Part shown: positions 23,256 through 34,250 of the stretch, piece after piece
Layout of the letters: each line of letters starts with the position of its first letter
Position numbering within the stretch: position 1 is the first letter of the stretch
Position numbers and translations under genes: made by a program
The notes under the pieces: generated by a model
The model's database searches: none
The model's input: only the letters and a program-made list of their open reading frames with translations
What the model was told of the DNA's origin: nothing
Assembly (NCBI GenBank): GCA_000827325.1
Contig: KN832901.1
Coordinates: forward strand, 124,001 to 188,000
DNA: 64,000 nt
Source of the DNA: Oidiodendron maius Zn
Lineage: Eukaryota; Ascomycota; Leotiomycetes; Myxotrichaceae
Direction: 5' to 3'

Positions 23256-23781
23256 ATGATCCCGCCACGAAAGAGAAACAAAGGGTTGACATTAAAGAAC
23301 ACGAGAGAATTGAACGGAAAAGAGGGATATTTGATGGGCTGGTCATCTATATCAATGGCAGCACGTACCCTTTAATATCAGATCACAAGCTGAAGCAGCT
23401 TCTCGCTGAGAATGGGGCCAAGCTCTCACTCCACCTAAGCAGAAGACAGGTTACGCATGTGATCTTGGGCAAGCCATGCGGGACTCGAGGTGTGGGAGCT
23501 GGCGGCGGGTTAGCAGGCTCTAAGCTTGAGAAGGAGATCAGGAAAGTTGGGGGACGTGGGATAAAGTATGTTGGAGCAGAATGGTAATTATGCTTGCTCA
23601 TTTCAGGAATTCCTGCTTACCATCGTCTAGGGTTCTCGAAAGTCTAAAAGCAGGCAAGAGACAAGCAGAGGCGCCCTTTGTCAATCTCAAGATCGCTGCC
23701 AAGGGCCAACAAAGTGTATACAGCATTTTCAAGAAGCCCTACAACCCTGCCCCTACTGTCACGGGACGCCGTGAAGTTTAA
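23256..23781 (+). CDS. small BRCT-domain protein (Rev1-like), frame break near start
   Basis: Single BRCT domain protein resembling the N-terminal BRCT of Rev1, probably a nuclear phosphopeptide- or DNA-repair-related protein. Exons up to 23583 and 23631-23781 join in frame (donor GTAATT, acceptor GTCTAG). BRCT features: LVIYINGSTYP at the first strand, HKLKQLLAENGAKLSLHL in the first helix, RRQVTHVILGK, then GIKYVGAEW across the intron to WVLESLKAGKR. The ending KGQQSVYSIFKK recalls a PCNA-interacting-type motif but is not exact. The domain frame has no ATG. An ATG at 23256 opens a different frame reading a basic start (MIPPRKRNKG) and is one base out. Either a further 5' exon exists or one base is missing near 23283. 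Confidence 0.72.
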
Positions 23782-24221
23782 CATCTCGCTCATGACGCGC
23801 GCTGGTTCTTATAGAACTTCGCTGTCACGCGTGACATCTTAATCAACGCCTGTACTGATGAGTGGAAGGGCAGATTGGCTGCGCATTTGGTGTTTGGGTG
23901 GGAGCATGGTTTGGATTGATCTGTTAGCGCATTGGGAGGGTTTGATGGGGTGCATTGCATTAGACTAAGTGAGTTTATGGTTCTAGGTCATTCCAAAGAT
24001 CGCGGTCTTTAAATCAATAGAGGAATGTAGCCTTTCGCACTAGATCTCAGCCTTGTAGTGGATGTGACGTTGGGATGGTTGCGCTTTGTTTTGATTCGAG
24101 CGAGCTAGTCCTAATTCGACCAAATGTAAATACTTCATCTTCCTCGCAGCTGCTATTCTCCAGCAACCCTAATTTCACTCCGCAGCTAACTTTTGCATCA
24201 TAATTGAAAAAAGACATTATA
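23782..24221. other. intergenic region upstream of TACC-like gene
   Basis: 440 bp between two plus-strand genes. No gene recognised; presumably 3' UTR of the BRCT gene and promoter of the next. Confidence 0.6.
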
Positions 24222-26441
24222 ATGGGTTCTCCATTAGCAGATACGAGTCATGCTGCTCTCAACTCTTCAACCCCATCGTCAACGCCATTTGTAACTCCTT
24301 GCTCGAGTATTCGGCAGATGGACTCCTACCAGATCACCACATACTCAGAAACGATAATGAGAACTGATAGCGATGGACAGCCGAGTTCGCCCTTTGTCCC
24401 TGAAGTACCAGATGGCGATAATCGCGAAAATATTGCTCCGACCAAGATATTCCAACGCAACTCGAATAGTACTGTTGATTACGAGAGAGCCTCCCCGCTG
24501 AAGATGCTTAAAACTCGCCCTACAGTTGATTATAGATCTGAACCACTAGATAAAACTGGGGGAATGGAGAAGGGCCCTAGAAAGATGTCGTCGCCGGACA
24601 AGAGATTCCCCGTCAAGCCTTCGACTTCGCCTGAAAAATGTCGTTCAGTGGTGCAAAGAAGTGCAGAAAGGACGGTTAGTCTTGAGGAGGTTCTTCAAGG
24701 CAATGAAGGACTTACGAAGGCAATTAAGATTTTAGAGGATAGCGACAGTGATGCCCACGAAGATCGCACCGAAGATACATTGACCAGTATGAATGGTGGC
24801 CCAGGATACGACGATGTTCCCAACATTGACGATACGATCGTCAGCACGTTTAGCACGTTTTCTGCCGTACCAGAGATGACTATGTTTGCCAAACTTGGAC
24901 AAAGCCTTACCAAATTTGCAGGAATGGGCCCTACGCCACGTCGCAGTCAAATGGATACACCTGCCACATCTCAAAGGCCAGAAAATCGCTCTCCATCCCC
25001 GACGCCTCGAGCACACAAGCGTTCTGGAAGCAAGGATGATGGGGATACCACGAACCTTATCCTGGACTTCACGGATCAAATCAATAACTTCTCCGGCCGA
25101 TATCAGTCGCCCACCAAGTACGGCCGGAAATCCCCTCTTAAAAAATCAACCACACCGGATTTGTACAGCACAATCACCCCTTCAGTAAACCGTCACATGT
25201 CTAATCTTCTCGACTTCGACATTCCTCCTGCTCCAACTCCGCGGAGCATGCCATCTATTACAGCAAGAGAGCTCGAGACTTTGAAATCCAATTTCTTATC
25301 CGAGATAAGTAGCTTGAAGGCATCTCTGAGCGGGAAGGAAGCGGAGGTGCAATCACTTAAGACGGCTGTTGGAGATGCGGAAAATCGAGTGGGCGAGAGT
25401 ATGGAGCAATTGCGAGAGGAGAGAAATGTTAGAGAGCAGCTGGCAGCAGAGAAGGAAGGCTGGGAGAAAAGGGGCAAGGAAATGGAAGCCGTCCTCCGAA
25501 ATGTGAAGGATGAGATTGTGCACGGTGAACGAGAGAGAGATGAACTCGAAGGCAGGTTAGAGGAGAGCGAGAGGAAAAGGGAAGCTGCAGAGATAATGGC
25601 TCAGGAGGCTGAGAGCAAGATGGCCGCCGCACGTGCTGGCAAGACGACACCCGCTCCAGAGGCTAGTGAGAGTAAGCTCGGAGAATGCACTTGTGGAGGT
25701 AAGGCAGTCGACATAGCAATCGAGAGAGTCTCGAGGGAATTGCACAGCTTATACAAAGACAAGCACGAAAAGAAGGTTGCCGCACTGAAGAAAAGCTATG
25801 AACATCGCTGGGAGAAGAAGGTTAAAGAGTTGGAGGCCAAGATTGAAGACCTCACTAGGGAGAACGACGAACTCAGACGAGATGCAACTCTCACGAAGGT
25901 CGAACCCAAAATATCCTTGGAGGCCCCCGAAGTCTTGGAGAAGCAAGCTGCGAAGGATGCCAGGAACAAGGAGCTCGAGGCGGAGCTAAAGGGTCTCTCA
26001 GAGGTCGTGAAAAGCGTGAAGAAGGACAACGCAGAACTGCGTGAAATTCTGGATGAAGAGCGAGTCGAGAAGAGCAAACTCGTCCAGGCTGTCGATGAGA
26101 TGATTCCACTAGTTGCAGCATTCGATGACATGTTGGCCGAGATGAATGCGGCTCCGGTGGACAAATCAGCAACCGCCCGTGACATGCACAATCAATCCCA
26201 CGCCATCGAAAATCTGCGCGGTAGCATCTCCCGCTCCTCCGGTCTACGAGCTCCGACTAGTATATCTAGTATTGCTCCTGGAGAGAGCCGTATCGGCAGA
26301 GGAGGATTCGGCGTCTCAACGGCGAGCGGACGTGATAGGAGTGGCAGCCAAGGAAGGAGGCCAGGAAGCGGGCTAGGGTATAGGAGTGGCATCATGAGCT
26401 CTATCGAGAAGATGGGCAATCATAGGGGAAGAGGCGAGTGA
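24222..26441 (+). CDS. TACC-like coiled-coil spindle protein (Alp7/Mia1-type)
   Basis: Uninterrupted 739-residue frame. The first ~340 residues are disordered, rich in Ser, Thr and Pro with many SP/TP sites (SPLKML, SPSPTPR), suggesting cell-cycle kinase targets. Residues about 347-485 form a long heptad coiled coil, followed by a CTCGG turn near 490. A second coiled coil at about 504-626 begins RELHSLYKDKHEKKVAALKK. That block resembles the conserved C-terminal region of fungal TACC proteins, which pair with XMAP215-type Alp14 at spindle poles and kinetochores. The last ~100 residues are Ser/Arg/Gly-rich and basic. The TACC assignment rests on this one motif; a generic coiled-coil protein is the alternative. 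ATG 24222 is the first in frame. Confidence 0.65.
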   Translation: MGSPLADTSHAALNSSTPSSTPFVTPCSSIRQMDSYQITTYSETIMRTDSDGQPSSPFVPEVPDGDNRENIAPTKIFQRNSNSTVDYERASPLKMLKTRPTVDYRSEPLDKTGGMEKGPRKMSSPDKRFPVKPSTSPEKCRSVVQRSAERTVSLEEVLQGNEGLTKAIKILEDSDSDAHEDRTEDTLTSMNGGPGYDDVPNIDDTIVSTFSTFSAVPEMTMFAKLGQSLTKFAGMGPTPRRSQMDTPATSQRPENRSPSPTPRAHKRSGSKDDGDTTNLILDFTDQINNFSGRYQSPTKYGRKSPLKKSTTPDLYSTITPSVNRHMSNLLDFDIPPAPTPRSMPSITARELETLKSNFLSEISSLKASLSGKEAEVQSLKTAVGDAENRVGESMEQLREERNVREQLAAEKEGWEKRGKEMEAVLRNVKDEIVHGERERDELEGRLEESERKREAAEIMAQEAESKMAAARAGKTTPAPEASESKLGECTCGGKAVDIAIERVSRELHSLYKDKHEKKVAALKKSYEHRWEKKVKELEAKIEDLTRENDELRRDATLTKVEPKISLEAPEVLEKQAAKDARNKELEAELKGLSEVVKSVKKDNAELREILDEERVEKSKLVQAVDEMIPLVAAFDDMLAEMNAAPVDKSATARDMHNQSHAIENLRGSISRSSGLRAPTSISSIAPGESRIGRGGFGVSTASGRDRSGSQGRRPGSGLGYRSGIMSSIEKMGNHRGRGE

Positions 26442-26863
26442 GCAGCATCCAATATCATGATTGAATTTTGAATTTGAAACCTGCTCTTTTAGCATGTAGT
26501 GGTTTCTCGGAGGAGTTAAATTGAAAACGGGCGTCTTATGATGATTTAGCAGTTTGACAACGTGTATGGCTAGTAGCCAACGCATGATATGTTGGTTTTC
26601 TCTTCGATGGAATACTTTAGAATGAATTAAGGGCATAAAGTCTTGCCTTGCTGTCATCACTTTCAAGGAGCTATGACACCTTGCGACGATCACTACATGA
26701 AGTCTCTAGAATCAATGACTGCAGTTTTTCAGTTCGACTTAATTCTTGTATTTGATGTAATCCCAAGAGTTGCATCCTTAGCAAAGTATTCTCCTTGATA
26801 TTCTTGCATCCCATTGCCACTGGTTGTCTATGCCTACTGGTTGAAGAACATCCACCATGTCCA
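26442..26863. other. intergenic region, convergent 3' flanks
   Basis: About 420 bp, AT-rich, between the 3' ends of the TACC-like and RBR genes. Nothing recognised. Confidence 0.6.
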
Positions 26864-28274
26864 TCATAGCCTGTTTAGTCGACAACGCCTGCAAGCCTGC
26901 AAGCGGCACTGGGCACAGCGTAATATGAAGCTACGCATAACCTCGCGGCATTCTTCGCATTGAACCCTCTCTCTACGAATGAACTGCCAGTGCTGATGAG
27001 TGCAGTCATGCTCCTCTATCAGATCCACGACCACAGCGTTGGCTTGGGCCTGCATATCATCTCCCCCCGCTGCTGGCCGCCCTCTCGCCACGACCTGTTC
27101 TGTGCGTTCGTACAGGCGATGTACGTGCCACTGCGGGCAGTCGCAAGTCTTCCACTTCTCTCCACAGTCATAGCAGAATTGAGCACCGCAGCGACATCTA
27201 GTAGAAATAGTCAGTGGATATCTCCCCGGAGCAACAGGCTCATAAGACATACGTGATATGGTTGCATCCGAAACTCAACTCTACCATCCTGAGACACACT
27301 CTGCATCTCTGCCACTTTTTCTTCTTGGCCAAGTCCAACACCTGCTGCACTACCTTATCCTTAGGACAATCCCCCTTGTGTGCAGCAGCCTTGCATATTA
27401 TGCAAGTCTCCATCCCACACTTTTCACACTTTACCTTCTCGTTCTGTCCATCACCTGGTGGGATGAACGCTGCACAGGCTGGATCGGCGCAGTACGTGCG
27501 GTCCAGCGTCTCAAACTCGACTTTCTTCTTCTCATACTCGCACACCAGGTCCTGCGGGAGAAGGTTGTGTACTTCAGAAAGCAGCGGCGTGATCAGCTGT
27601 TGACAGCAGCGCGGGGGGAAGAGCGATCCGTCTGTTAGGGCGATGTGGAAGAGCATGATCAGACATGACTTGCAGTACTCATGAGAGCAAAGGACGCGGG
27701 CGATGGCATTGCAGTCAATTTGCTCTTGACAGGCATCGCATTGGCGGTGTGTAGCTGTGGATGGTACGCGGGATGCTGCCCAGGAGGAAGATTCGCTGTT
27801 TTGATCGTCAATGTCGCGAATGGGATTATCTAAAGGACCTTCGATGTGTGTTACGGTGGCGGGAAGCTCAACGGGGATAGTGGAGGGCTTCCCAATTGCA
27901 TTGTCACTCCCCTCCTTTAAGGTTAAAGCTGGCTTGTACTCAATAGCAGCTGGTTGACGGACGCCCCCAAGTCTGCACGCGATTGCGCGGTCATGGACGG
28001 CAAGTTGCTCCTGAGCTTGGAGGGAAGTGATAGTAGTACCATCCAAATGGCAAGCGCGCGAGATACTCCTGGTGAGAGACCTGTCGGTGATGATGGTGGA
28101 ACTACGTTCGAGATCTTTCTGGTAGATTGCCAAGGCGAGCTGGTCGTCAGATATCTCTCCTGCCTTTCTTTTTCCTTTACCACTGATGATAGCGGCAAGC
28201 TGCTGGCTGTCCTGGATCAGCAGCTGGATGGCCAGCGCAGCGGAGTCTTCGTCCATGGTGATAGTGAGATCCAT
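26864..28274 (-). CDS. RBR (RING-IBR-RING) E3 ubiquitin ligase
   Basis: E3 ligase of the RBR class, which carries ubiquitin on a RING2 cysteine. Minus-strand exons 28274-27253 and 27197-26864 join in frame to 451 residues. The N-terminal ~175 residues contain repeated LA(I/L)xL-type helices but no named domain. RING1 starts at Cys179 (CDACQEQ) with LCSHEYCKSC. The IBR contains CADPACAAF and CEKCGMETCIICKA. RING2 starts near residue 321 (CRVCLRMVELSFGCNHITC), and the expected catalytic Cys is residue 342, the first codon after the intron. The tail has another cysteine cluster (CEECREVM, CAQCRLQACRRC) typical of related fungal RBR proteins. Substrate unknown. Confidence 0.9.
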
Positions 28275-28698
28275 AGTTGGGCGTTTAGCATGGAGTCGTG
28301 TTTGTTTAGGTTAAGTAAAAATTGAGAAGAAATACTAGGTAAGGGGCTAATGACAAGAGAATATTTTATTCTTGACGAATGCGAGAAATCGGGAAATAAG
28401 TGAATGCTAACCTGCCTTCATTCGCCTTGTTGAAGACATTGAGTTCAGACCAAGTTGCTGATATATTATCTCGATTATTGTCCCAAACAATCCTGCCCTC
28501 GACGTTAACTGGGGGATCCTTGCAGCCGTTTATTTACCCCTTTAATCTTCGCTAAATGACTTTCGCTTGTCTCCCCTCTTTGACTTTCTCTCCCGGCGCT
28601 CATCTTTGGGGCATTGTAGTCCTGATCCTGAGGCTTACCTAGCTATGTTTAACATCAACTTGAGAAAATCTCCCTCCGGGTATATCGCAAGATGTCAT
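28275..28698. other. intergenic region upstream of RBR gene
   Basis: About 420 bp holding the RBR promoter and the 3' flank of the dehydratase gene. AT-rich next to the RBR start. No gene recognised. Confidence 0.55.
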
Positions 28699-29930
28699 CT
28701 ACGATGTTGGCTCAAACATCTTGCCAAGCGCTTCAACACTAACATTTCCTCCACTAAACACGATTCCCAGATCCCACCCCTTCTCACCAGCCTCATTCTG
28801 CACCATCCAGCGGAAGTCTTCATTATACAGTGCTGTAGCCAGACCAACCACCGCACTCGGCTCGACCACCACCTTCATCCTCTCCAGCACTAGCTTTAGC
28901 GCATTCTTGATCTGCTCCTCCGTCACGCTATACATCGCCCTAACAAGCCTCCGGTCGTGGATGATCGTCCACGGGATCTCGCCCACAGGCGTGCGCAAGC
29001 CATCCGCAATCGTCAACGTTGACACCCTTTCGATCCGCTTCCCAGCCTCCAGACCCCTCTTACAATCATCCGCGCCCTCAAACTCCGGCTCCGCACCAAA
29101 CACCCAGATCCCAGTACCTTCACAGCTCAGCGCCGTGCCAGAGAGCATACCTCCTCCTCCACAAGGAGTGATGATGGCATCGAGGCTCTTCTTCTCCTTC
29201 TCACTCGAGGCAAGAAGCTGTGCGACCTGCGCTTGCATTTCTAGCCCCAGCGTGCCCTGACCGAGGATAATGTCCGGGTGGTCGTAGGGCGGGACGAGGG
29301 TGGCGCCGGTGTCCTGGATGACATCTGCAACCACTGCCTCGCGCTCAACGGAGGTAGAGCCGCTGAAGATGACACGAGCACCGTAGGACTGCGTCGCGGC
29401 GATCTTGGAAGGGGTGGAGATGCGTGGCATGACGATCGTGGCGGGTATGCCCATGGTGCGGGCAGCGAGGGAGAGGGCTTGTGCATGGTTTCCTATATAG
29501 GAGAGAGCATGGTTAGCCGGAGAGGAATCATGTAAAAGAGGATATCTACAGGTGTATCTCTTTCTCAAGAATCTATCGAAACCCACGAACCCGAACTATG
29601 CGTAACAACCCCTCTCGTCCTCCCTCCTCCCTTTTCCCACCCCTCCTCTTCGACCAACCTCGTCAAGGCATGGAAAGCTCCTCTGATCTTAAATGCGCCG
29701 ACTTTCTGGAGATTTTCGCACTTGAACCAGAGCCTGATGACAGGCTTGGCGGGTTCCTGGCCGGCCCAGGGGGTCCCTTCAAGCGCAGCGGTAGACTGTG
29801 GGGTCGAGGCGAGGGTGGAGAGGGTGGTGTTTGTGAGCACTGGGGTCTGGTGGATATGTGGTTTTATGAGAGCGTGGGCGGCGATGACGGAGGGACGGGT
29901 GAGGGGTGGGCATTTAGAGGGGTCGGCCAT
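28699..29930 (-). CDS. PLP-dependent serine/threonine dehydratase or serine racemase-like
   Basis: Fold-type II PLP enzyme. Minus-strand exons 29930-29591 and 29492-28699 join to 377 residues. The Schiff-base lysine is Lys81 in KVGAFKIRGA. The substrate loop THSSGNHAQA spans the intron, and the glycine-rich phosphate loop is TPCGGGGMLSG. The C-terminal part lacks the ACT-like regulatory domains of biosynthetic threonine deaminase (ILV1), so this is more like serine racemase or catabolic L-serine/L-threonine ammonia-lyase. No mitochondrial presequence is visible (MADPSKCPPL). Its products would include pyruvate or 2-oxobutyrate, the latter an isoleucine precursor. Neighbouring ILV5 makes a pathway link possible but not shown. 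Confidence 0.85.
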
Positions 29931-30381
29931 TGTAAGTATTATATAGCCGATTAGAGGAGGAGAGGAGAGGAGCGGGGGAAGGAGATGATGGAGAGGAGGT
30001 GAGAAATTATATAGAGTGGGAGGAAAGAAATTCTAAGAATTGTGCCTGTGGAGAGGAAGCTGTTTGCCTGTCAACTGTAAATAGTGGATAAGATCGGAGA
30101 CGTTCCTGCCGATCGCGGAACTCTTCCCGCACCACAACACGTGCCGAGGGTCAAATATTTCGACAGCGAGGAAAGCAGAAGATGGAAGACAACAAGATTC
30201 TGGATATGAAGAAGGATATACACTCTCAGCAATTACCACCGTATACCCGATTCCCAGTGTTGAAAAAGAGTATCTAGTACACAATTTTTGGTTATTTTGT
30301 TCGCCCAGTCTTACTCCCAGATCAGCAAAAAAGAAAGGTTACCTGCCTCCCGCTCAACTCACTCTACTTGCATCCCTTCCT
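29931..30381. other. intergenic region between dehydratase start and ILV5 end
   Basis: About 450 bp; dehydratase promoter plus ILV5 3' UTR. G/A-rich just upstream of the dehydratase start. No other feature. Confidence 0.55.
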
Positions 30382-31860
30382 TTACTGATTCTCGGGACGG
30401 AGAGAGCTGTGAAGGATTATGTTAGCATATATCAAAGGAAGTTTTAACTCTCAAACATCAGAGGTTGTATAATAAAGTAGTAGACTCACCGGACGGCCTT
30501 GCCGGCCCTCCAGATCTCGAGGTCACGGATCTCCTGCATCTCAACCTCGTACTTCTGGCGGTAGTCGGGCTGGGAGTTGAAGTCGAGGGAGCGCTGTGTC
30601 TCCTTGCCGGTCTTGACGGAGTCGTAGAGCTCGCTGAAGACGGGCTTCAGGGCGTCCTTGAAGCGGCCGCTCCAGTCGATGGCACCGCGGCGGGCGGTGG
30701 TCGAGCAGGCCTCGTACATCCAGTCCATGCCGTTGGCACCAATCAGTGGGTACAGACTCTGCGTGGCCTCCTCGACGGTCTCGTTGAAGGCCTCGCTGGG
30801 GCTGTGGCCCTGCTCGCGCAGGATCTCGTACTGCGCAAGGAACATGCCGTGGATGCCACCCATGAGGCAGCCACGCTCACCGTACAAGTCCGAATACACC
30901 TCCTTCTCGAAGGTCGTCTCATAGAGGTATCCGCTACCAACGCCGACGCCTAGCGCGATGGCTTTCTCCTTGGCATTGCCGGTCACGTCCTGGTAGACGG
31001 CAATGGAGGAGTTGATGCCGCGGCCCTCGCGGAAGAGCGTACGCACGGTGCGGCCAGAGCCTTTGGGGGCGACGAGGATGACGTCGACGTCGGTAGGCAC
31101 ATCGACCTTGGTCTGCTTCTTGAAGACGGGGGAGAAGCCGTGAGAGAAATAGAGGGTCTGCCACCGGTCAGCTGCGTCCGCCGATACTACCCGCAAATCA
31201 ATGGCATTGAAGAATAACAACGACGTACCTTTCCCTTGGTGATCTGGGGCTTTAGCGCAGGCCAGGTCTCACTTTGGGCGGCATCACTGAGCAGGTTCAT
31301 GATGATGGTACCTCGGGAGATGGCCTCGTCAACCTCGAAGAGGTTCTTGCCCGGCACCCAGCCGTCCTGCTGGGCGTCCTTCCACGACTGGCCGTTTTTT
31401 CTCACACCGACGACGACATTGAGGCCGTTGTCACGCATGTTGAGGGACTGGGCGTGACCCTGAGAGCCGTAGCCGATGATGGCCATGGTGTCATTCTTGA
31501 AATATTCCTGCGGGGTGATCAATTGTTATTCATCTGTGCGAGCAATTGAAGCTCTTCAGTGGGGTGAGGGGATTGGTGGTACCTGGAGCTTAGCTGCCGG
31601 CCAGTCGGCTCTCTCTGGGACATTGTCAGCTAGGAACAGTACATAAACCGGAGAGATGGCGTACCATAGACGACCTCCTTCGTGCCTGCGAAGTCGATGG
31701 TCTTGACACCTCGCACCTGCTGCTGCGTCGATGCAGCCACTGCGCGGGCCGTGGGTCTGGCGGAGGCGTTGAGGGCGGTCACCAAGGTCCTGCGAGCCGG
31801 TGCGCTCAGCTGCTTGGTCAAGGGCGAGCGGAGAGCTCTGGAGAGGGTGCGGGAGGCCAT
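30382..31860 (-). CDS. ILV5: mitochondrial ketol-acid reductoisomerase
   Basis: Second common enzyme of valine, leucine and isoleucine synthesis. It isomerises and reduces acetohydroxy acids with NADPH and Mg2+ in the mitochondrial matrix. Minus-strand exons 31860-31665, 31614-31583, 31507-31229, 31157-30490 and 30406-30382 join in frame to 399 residues, the fungal norm. The first ~50 residues are a basic, Ser/Ala-rich presequence (MASRTLSRALRSPLTK). The Rossmann motif is IIGYGSQGHAQ, followed by VGVRKNGQSWKDA at the NADPH phosphate site. The metal-binding domain includes DLYGERGCLMGG. Exon 2 has only 32 bases and the last exon 25 bases, encoding the conserved end LRPENQ. A near-match to the Gcn4/CPC1 site (TGACTCT) lies at 31969-31975. 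Confidence 0.97.
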
Positions 31861-32533
31861 TGTGGATGGAGAATGGAAGGAGAGGAGAGAGGAGTGAGTG
31901 GGGATTGAGGAGTGAGTTGTGTGTGTAGAGATGGATGTAGAATGTGTGATTGTGTTTGGTGTTGATGATGACTCTCAAGCTTGTCTGGGGCACACTGGGA
32001 AAATTTCCCCCGGCCGCCGAGATCGCACACGAATGGGTCCTCCCTCGCTTATGATAACACACACCATCGATCTCAGCAAAAGCCCCTAGTTAGTACAAGA
32101 CTATATACTCTTGTAGACCAGCAGTAGGCAGCTTTATATACGATAGGCACATGGGTCTCAGGAGATGAATTGCAGTGTAAGGACTTCAATCATCTCTTAT
32201 TCGTCTCTAGAGATCATATCACCCCTATGCCTCGGTACTCCCCATCCTCTCCCCATTCCTTTGTTCTCGCCATCCGCCAATATGGTAGACATGAGACCAG
32301 GTATATCAGACTTCTCCCTCGAGAAGCTGCAAAATAAGTAAACTTCAAGAAAGAAAAAAAGTGCCATATCTAACGCCTTGGTGTGTCATGAATGCATTTA
32401 TGCTCCCTTTCGCTGTTCTCCGTATGATATCTCGCTGCAGCTCTAGATATGGAATCTCGACTCATCCACAAACTCTCTTGTTCTCTTGCTCTCTCGCGAT
32501 CTCTCTCTCTCTCTCTCTCTCTCTGTGGCTCGA
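31861..32533. other. ILV5 promoter and UBC12 3' flank
   Basis: About 670 bp. The left part is the ILV5 upstream region with G/A-rich repeats near the ATG and TGACTCT at 31969. The right part is the UBC12 3' UTR including a CT repeat. No gene recognised. Confidence 0.55.
32501..32524. repeat. (CT)12 microsatellite
   Basis: Twelve CT units ending 9 bp from the UBC12 stop codon, so an AG repeat in its 3' UTR. Confidence 0.9.
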
Positions 32534-33369
32534 TCAAGACTTCAGCACCCTTTCAAATGACTGGTGCTTCACTGCCCCGCCACCCATCGCCGCGCGCACG
32601 TTTCGCTTGAAGCCCTCGCGATTCGAACGGAGGTCCTCCGCAGCCTCTTTATTCAGCGGATCAGAGGCGTTGGGCTCGAGGAAGAGGAACTACAACCCGG
32701 AAGTACATATTAGCAATCATCTCGCACTAATAAATTAAGCATACTTCCTCCTCCACACTCCCATATTACAAAAATAGAATCAAAGAGCACGCACCTGTAG
32801 CCCAACAATAACCGCCTGCAGATTCAACACAGGCTTCCAGTCCTCGCGCAGGATGTTCAGGCACACATTCCCCTCGAGGTCAATATTCGGATGGTAGATC
32901 TTCTGTGTGCACTTCACCTTGGGCGCCTCGTGCGGGAAGCTCTGCGGGATGGCGAAGGTGAAGTGGAAGCGGCCCCCCTTGTACATGCCCTCATCGGGCT
33001 CGATAGTCAGCGTGAAGTTAAGCGTGTCATCTGGGTCCGGGAATTCCGTCTTCATCGTATTGGGGAGTTGGAGCTCTGAGAGATCTGCGGACGAGGGATA
33101 TTAGAGATAGTGGTTCAGGGTGGGCGCAGAGGAGGGGAAGTGGGGAGCACCTTTTTGGACGCGTAGCTGGGCGGCGGTTACTTTCTTCTTCTTGATCCCC
33201 GCTGCAGCGTCTGCGTTTGCATCCTGCTGTTGCTTTTGCTTCTGTTCGGGGCGAGAGAAACGAGTCAGTCAAGCCGTCGGCGTTTTCGCAGATTTTGTCT
33301 CCCCTGTCGGAGCCCGGAAAGGCGAGGACATCGAGCGGCTGTGCTTACCATAGACCATATTTTCAACAT
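32534..33369 (-). CDS. UBC12: NEDD8-conjugating enzyme E2
   Basis: E2 that transfers NEDD8/Rub1 to cullins. Minus-strand exons 33369-33349, 33241-33151, 33084-32795 and 32689-32534 join in frame to 185 residues. The first exon is only 21 bases and encodes MLKIWSM, the short N-terminal docking peptide of UBC12 that engages the NEDD8 E1. A Lys/Gln-rich linker follows. The UBC core contains [10 protein letters not shown], and the active-site Cys lies in [18 protein letters not shown]. The C-terminal helices read [16 protein letters not shown] and end VLKS. The Met-Leu start, the linker and the [12 protein letters not shown] motif separate it from ubiquitin E2s. It acts opposite the COP9 signalosome, whose CSN3 subunit is encoded 24 kb away. 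Confidence 0.95.
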
Positions 33370-34250
33370 CGTGGTGGCTAGAGGGGGTGGGGGTGCTTGT
33401 GTGGGGAGGTGGAATGTTGGAGGGATTTGCGAGGCGGCGAGGTGGAACGAAAGGTAGAGGCGGGCTGACTTCTGGAGATAGCCTCGCCTCGCCAGGCAAG
33501 AAAATCGTGGCCGCTCACGTCACTGCCGCACCCCACCCCCCTGAACTAACGGCATGCCTGACTGACAGTGTCTTGATAGACTCTACGTAGGTCTGGTATC
33601 TCTATGGCTTGGCTAAGATCTGTAAAGTCTTTATATACGAGGGAATAGACTGCCTGCTGAAATTCAACCTCATCATGCCACTACCCCTGAATTCGGTACC
33701 CGAGCCTATCTCCGTGGCATAGGAGAAAGCAACTCATACCACACCACATTCTCAACACAACCCCAAATAACTCACAAACGCCTTCTCATACAAGTTCACG
33801 TTCCACAAAGGCAAAATAATCAAGACGGTGTAGTTGCTCTCGAATCTGCTACTATATGCCATAAACTGCGGCTTGCAAAAGTGAAATCAACATATGTAAC
33901 CGCTCTATCCCAAACGCCATTCGTCCTGGGAACACGCAAATGCCACGCCCAGCTCCCCATAGCAGAGCACGAAGGAGCTATCTTACACATGTGAGTGTTG
34001 CTTCTTCTTTTACTACTACCATGTCGGGCCACGATACCAAATACACGAAGCAATGTATTCTTCTGTTCATCTGTTCAATTAAACGAAAAAAAAACACACA
34101 AACTATGCCGTGAGCGTTCTCCGTGGAGCTTTAAAAATTCAGACCCCTGGTTCCCATCTTTCCCAGATGATATTATAACAAGATGGTTGGTTTAATCCCG
34201 TCATCAGCAAAAGCAAGACTCCTGTTACATCCTCCCCAAGGCTTTTTGGT
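33370..34250. other. intergenic region between UBC12 start and chitin synthase end
   Basis: About 880 bp: UBC12 promoter followed by the chitin synthase 3' flank. No protein gene or RNA gene recognised. Confidence 0.55.
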
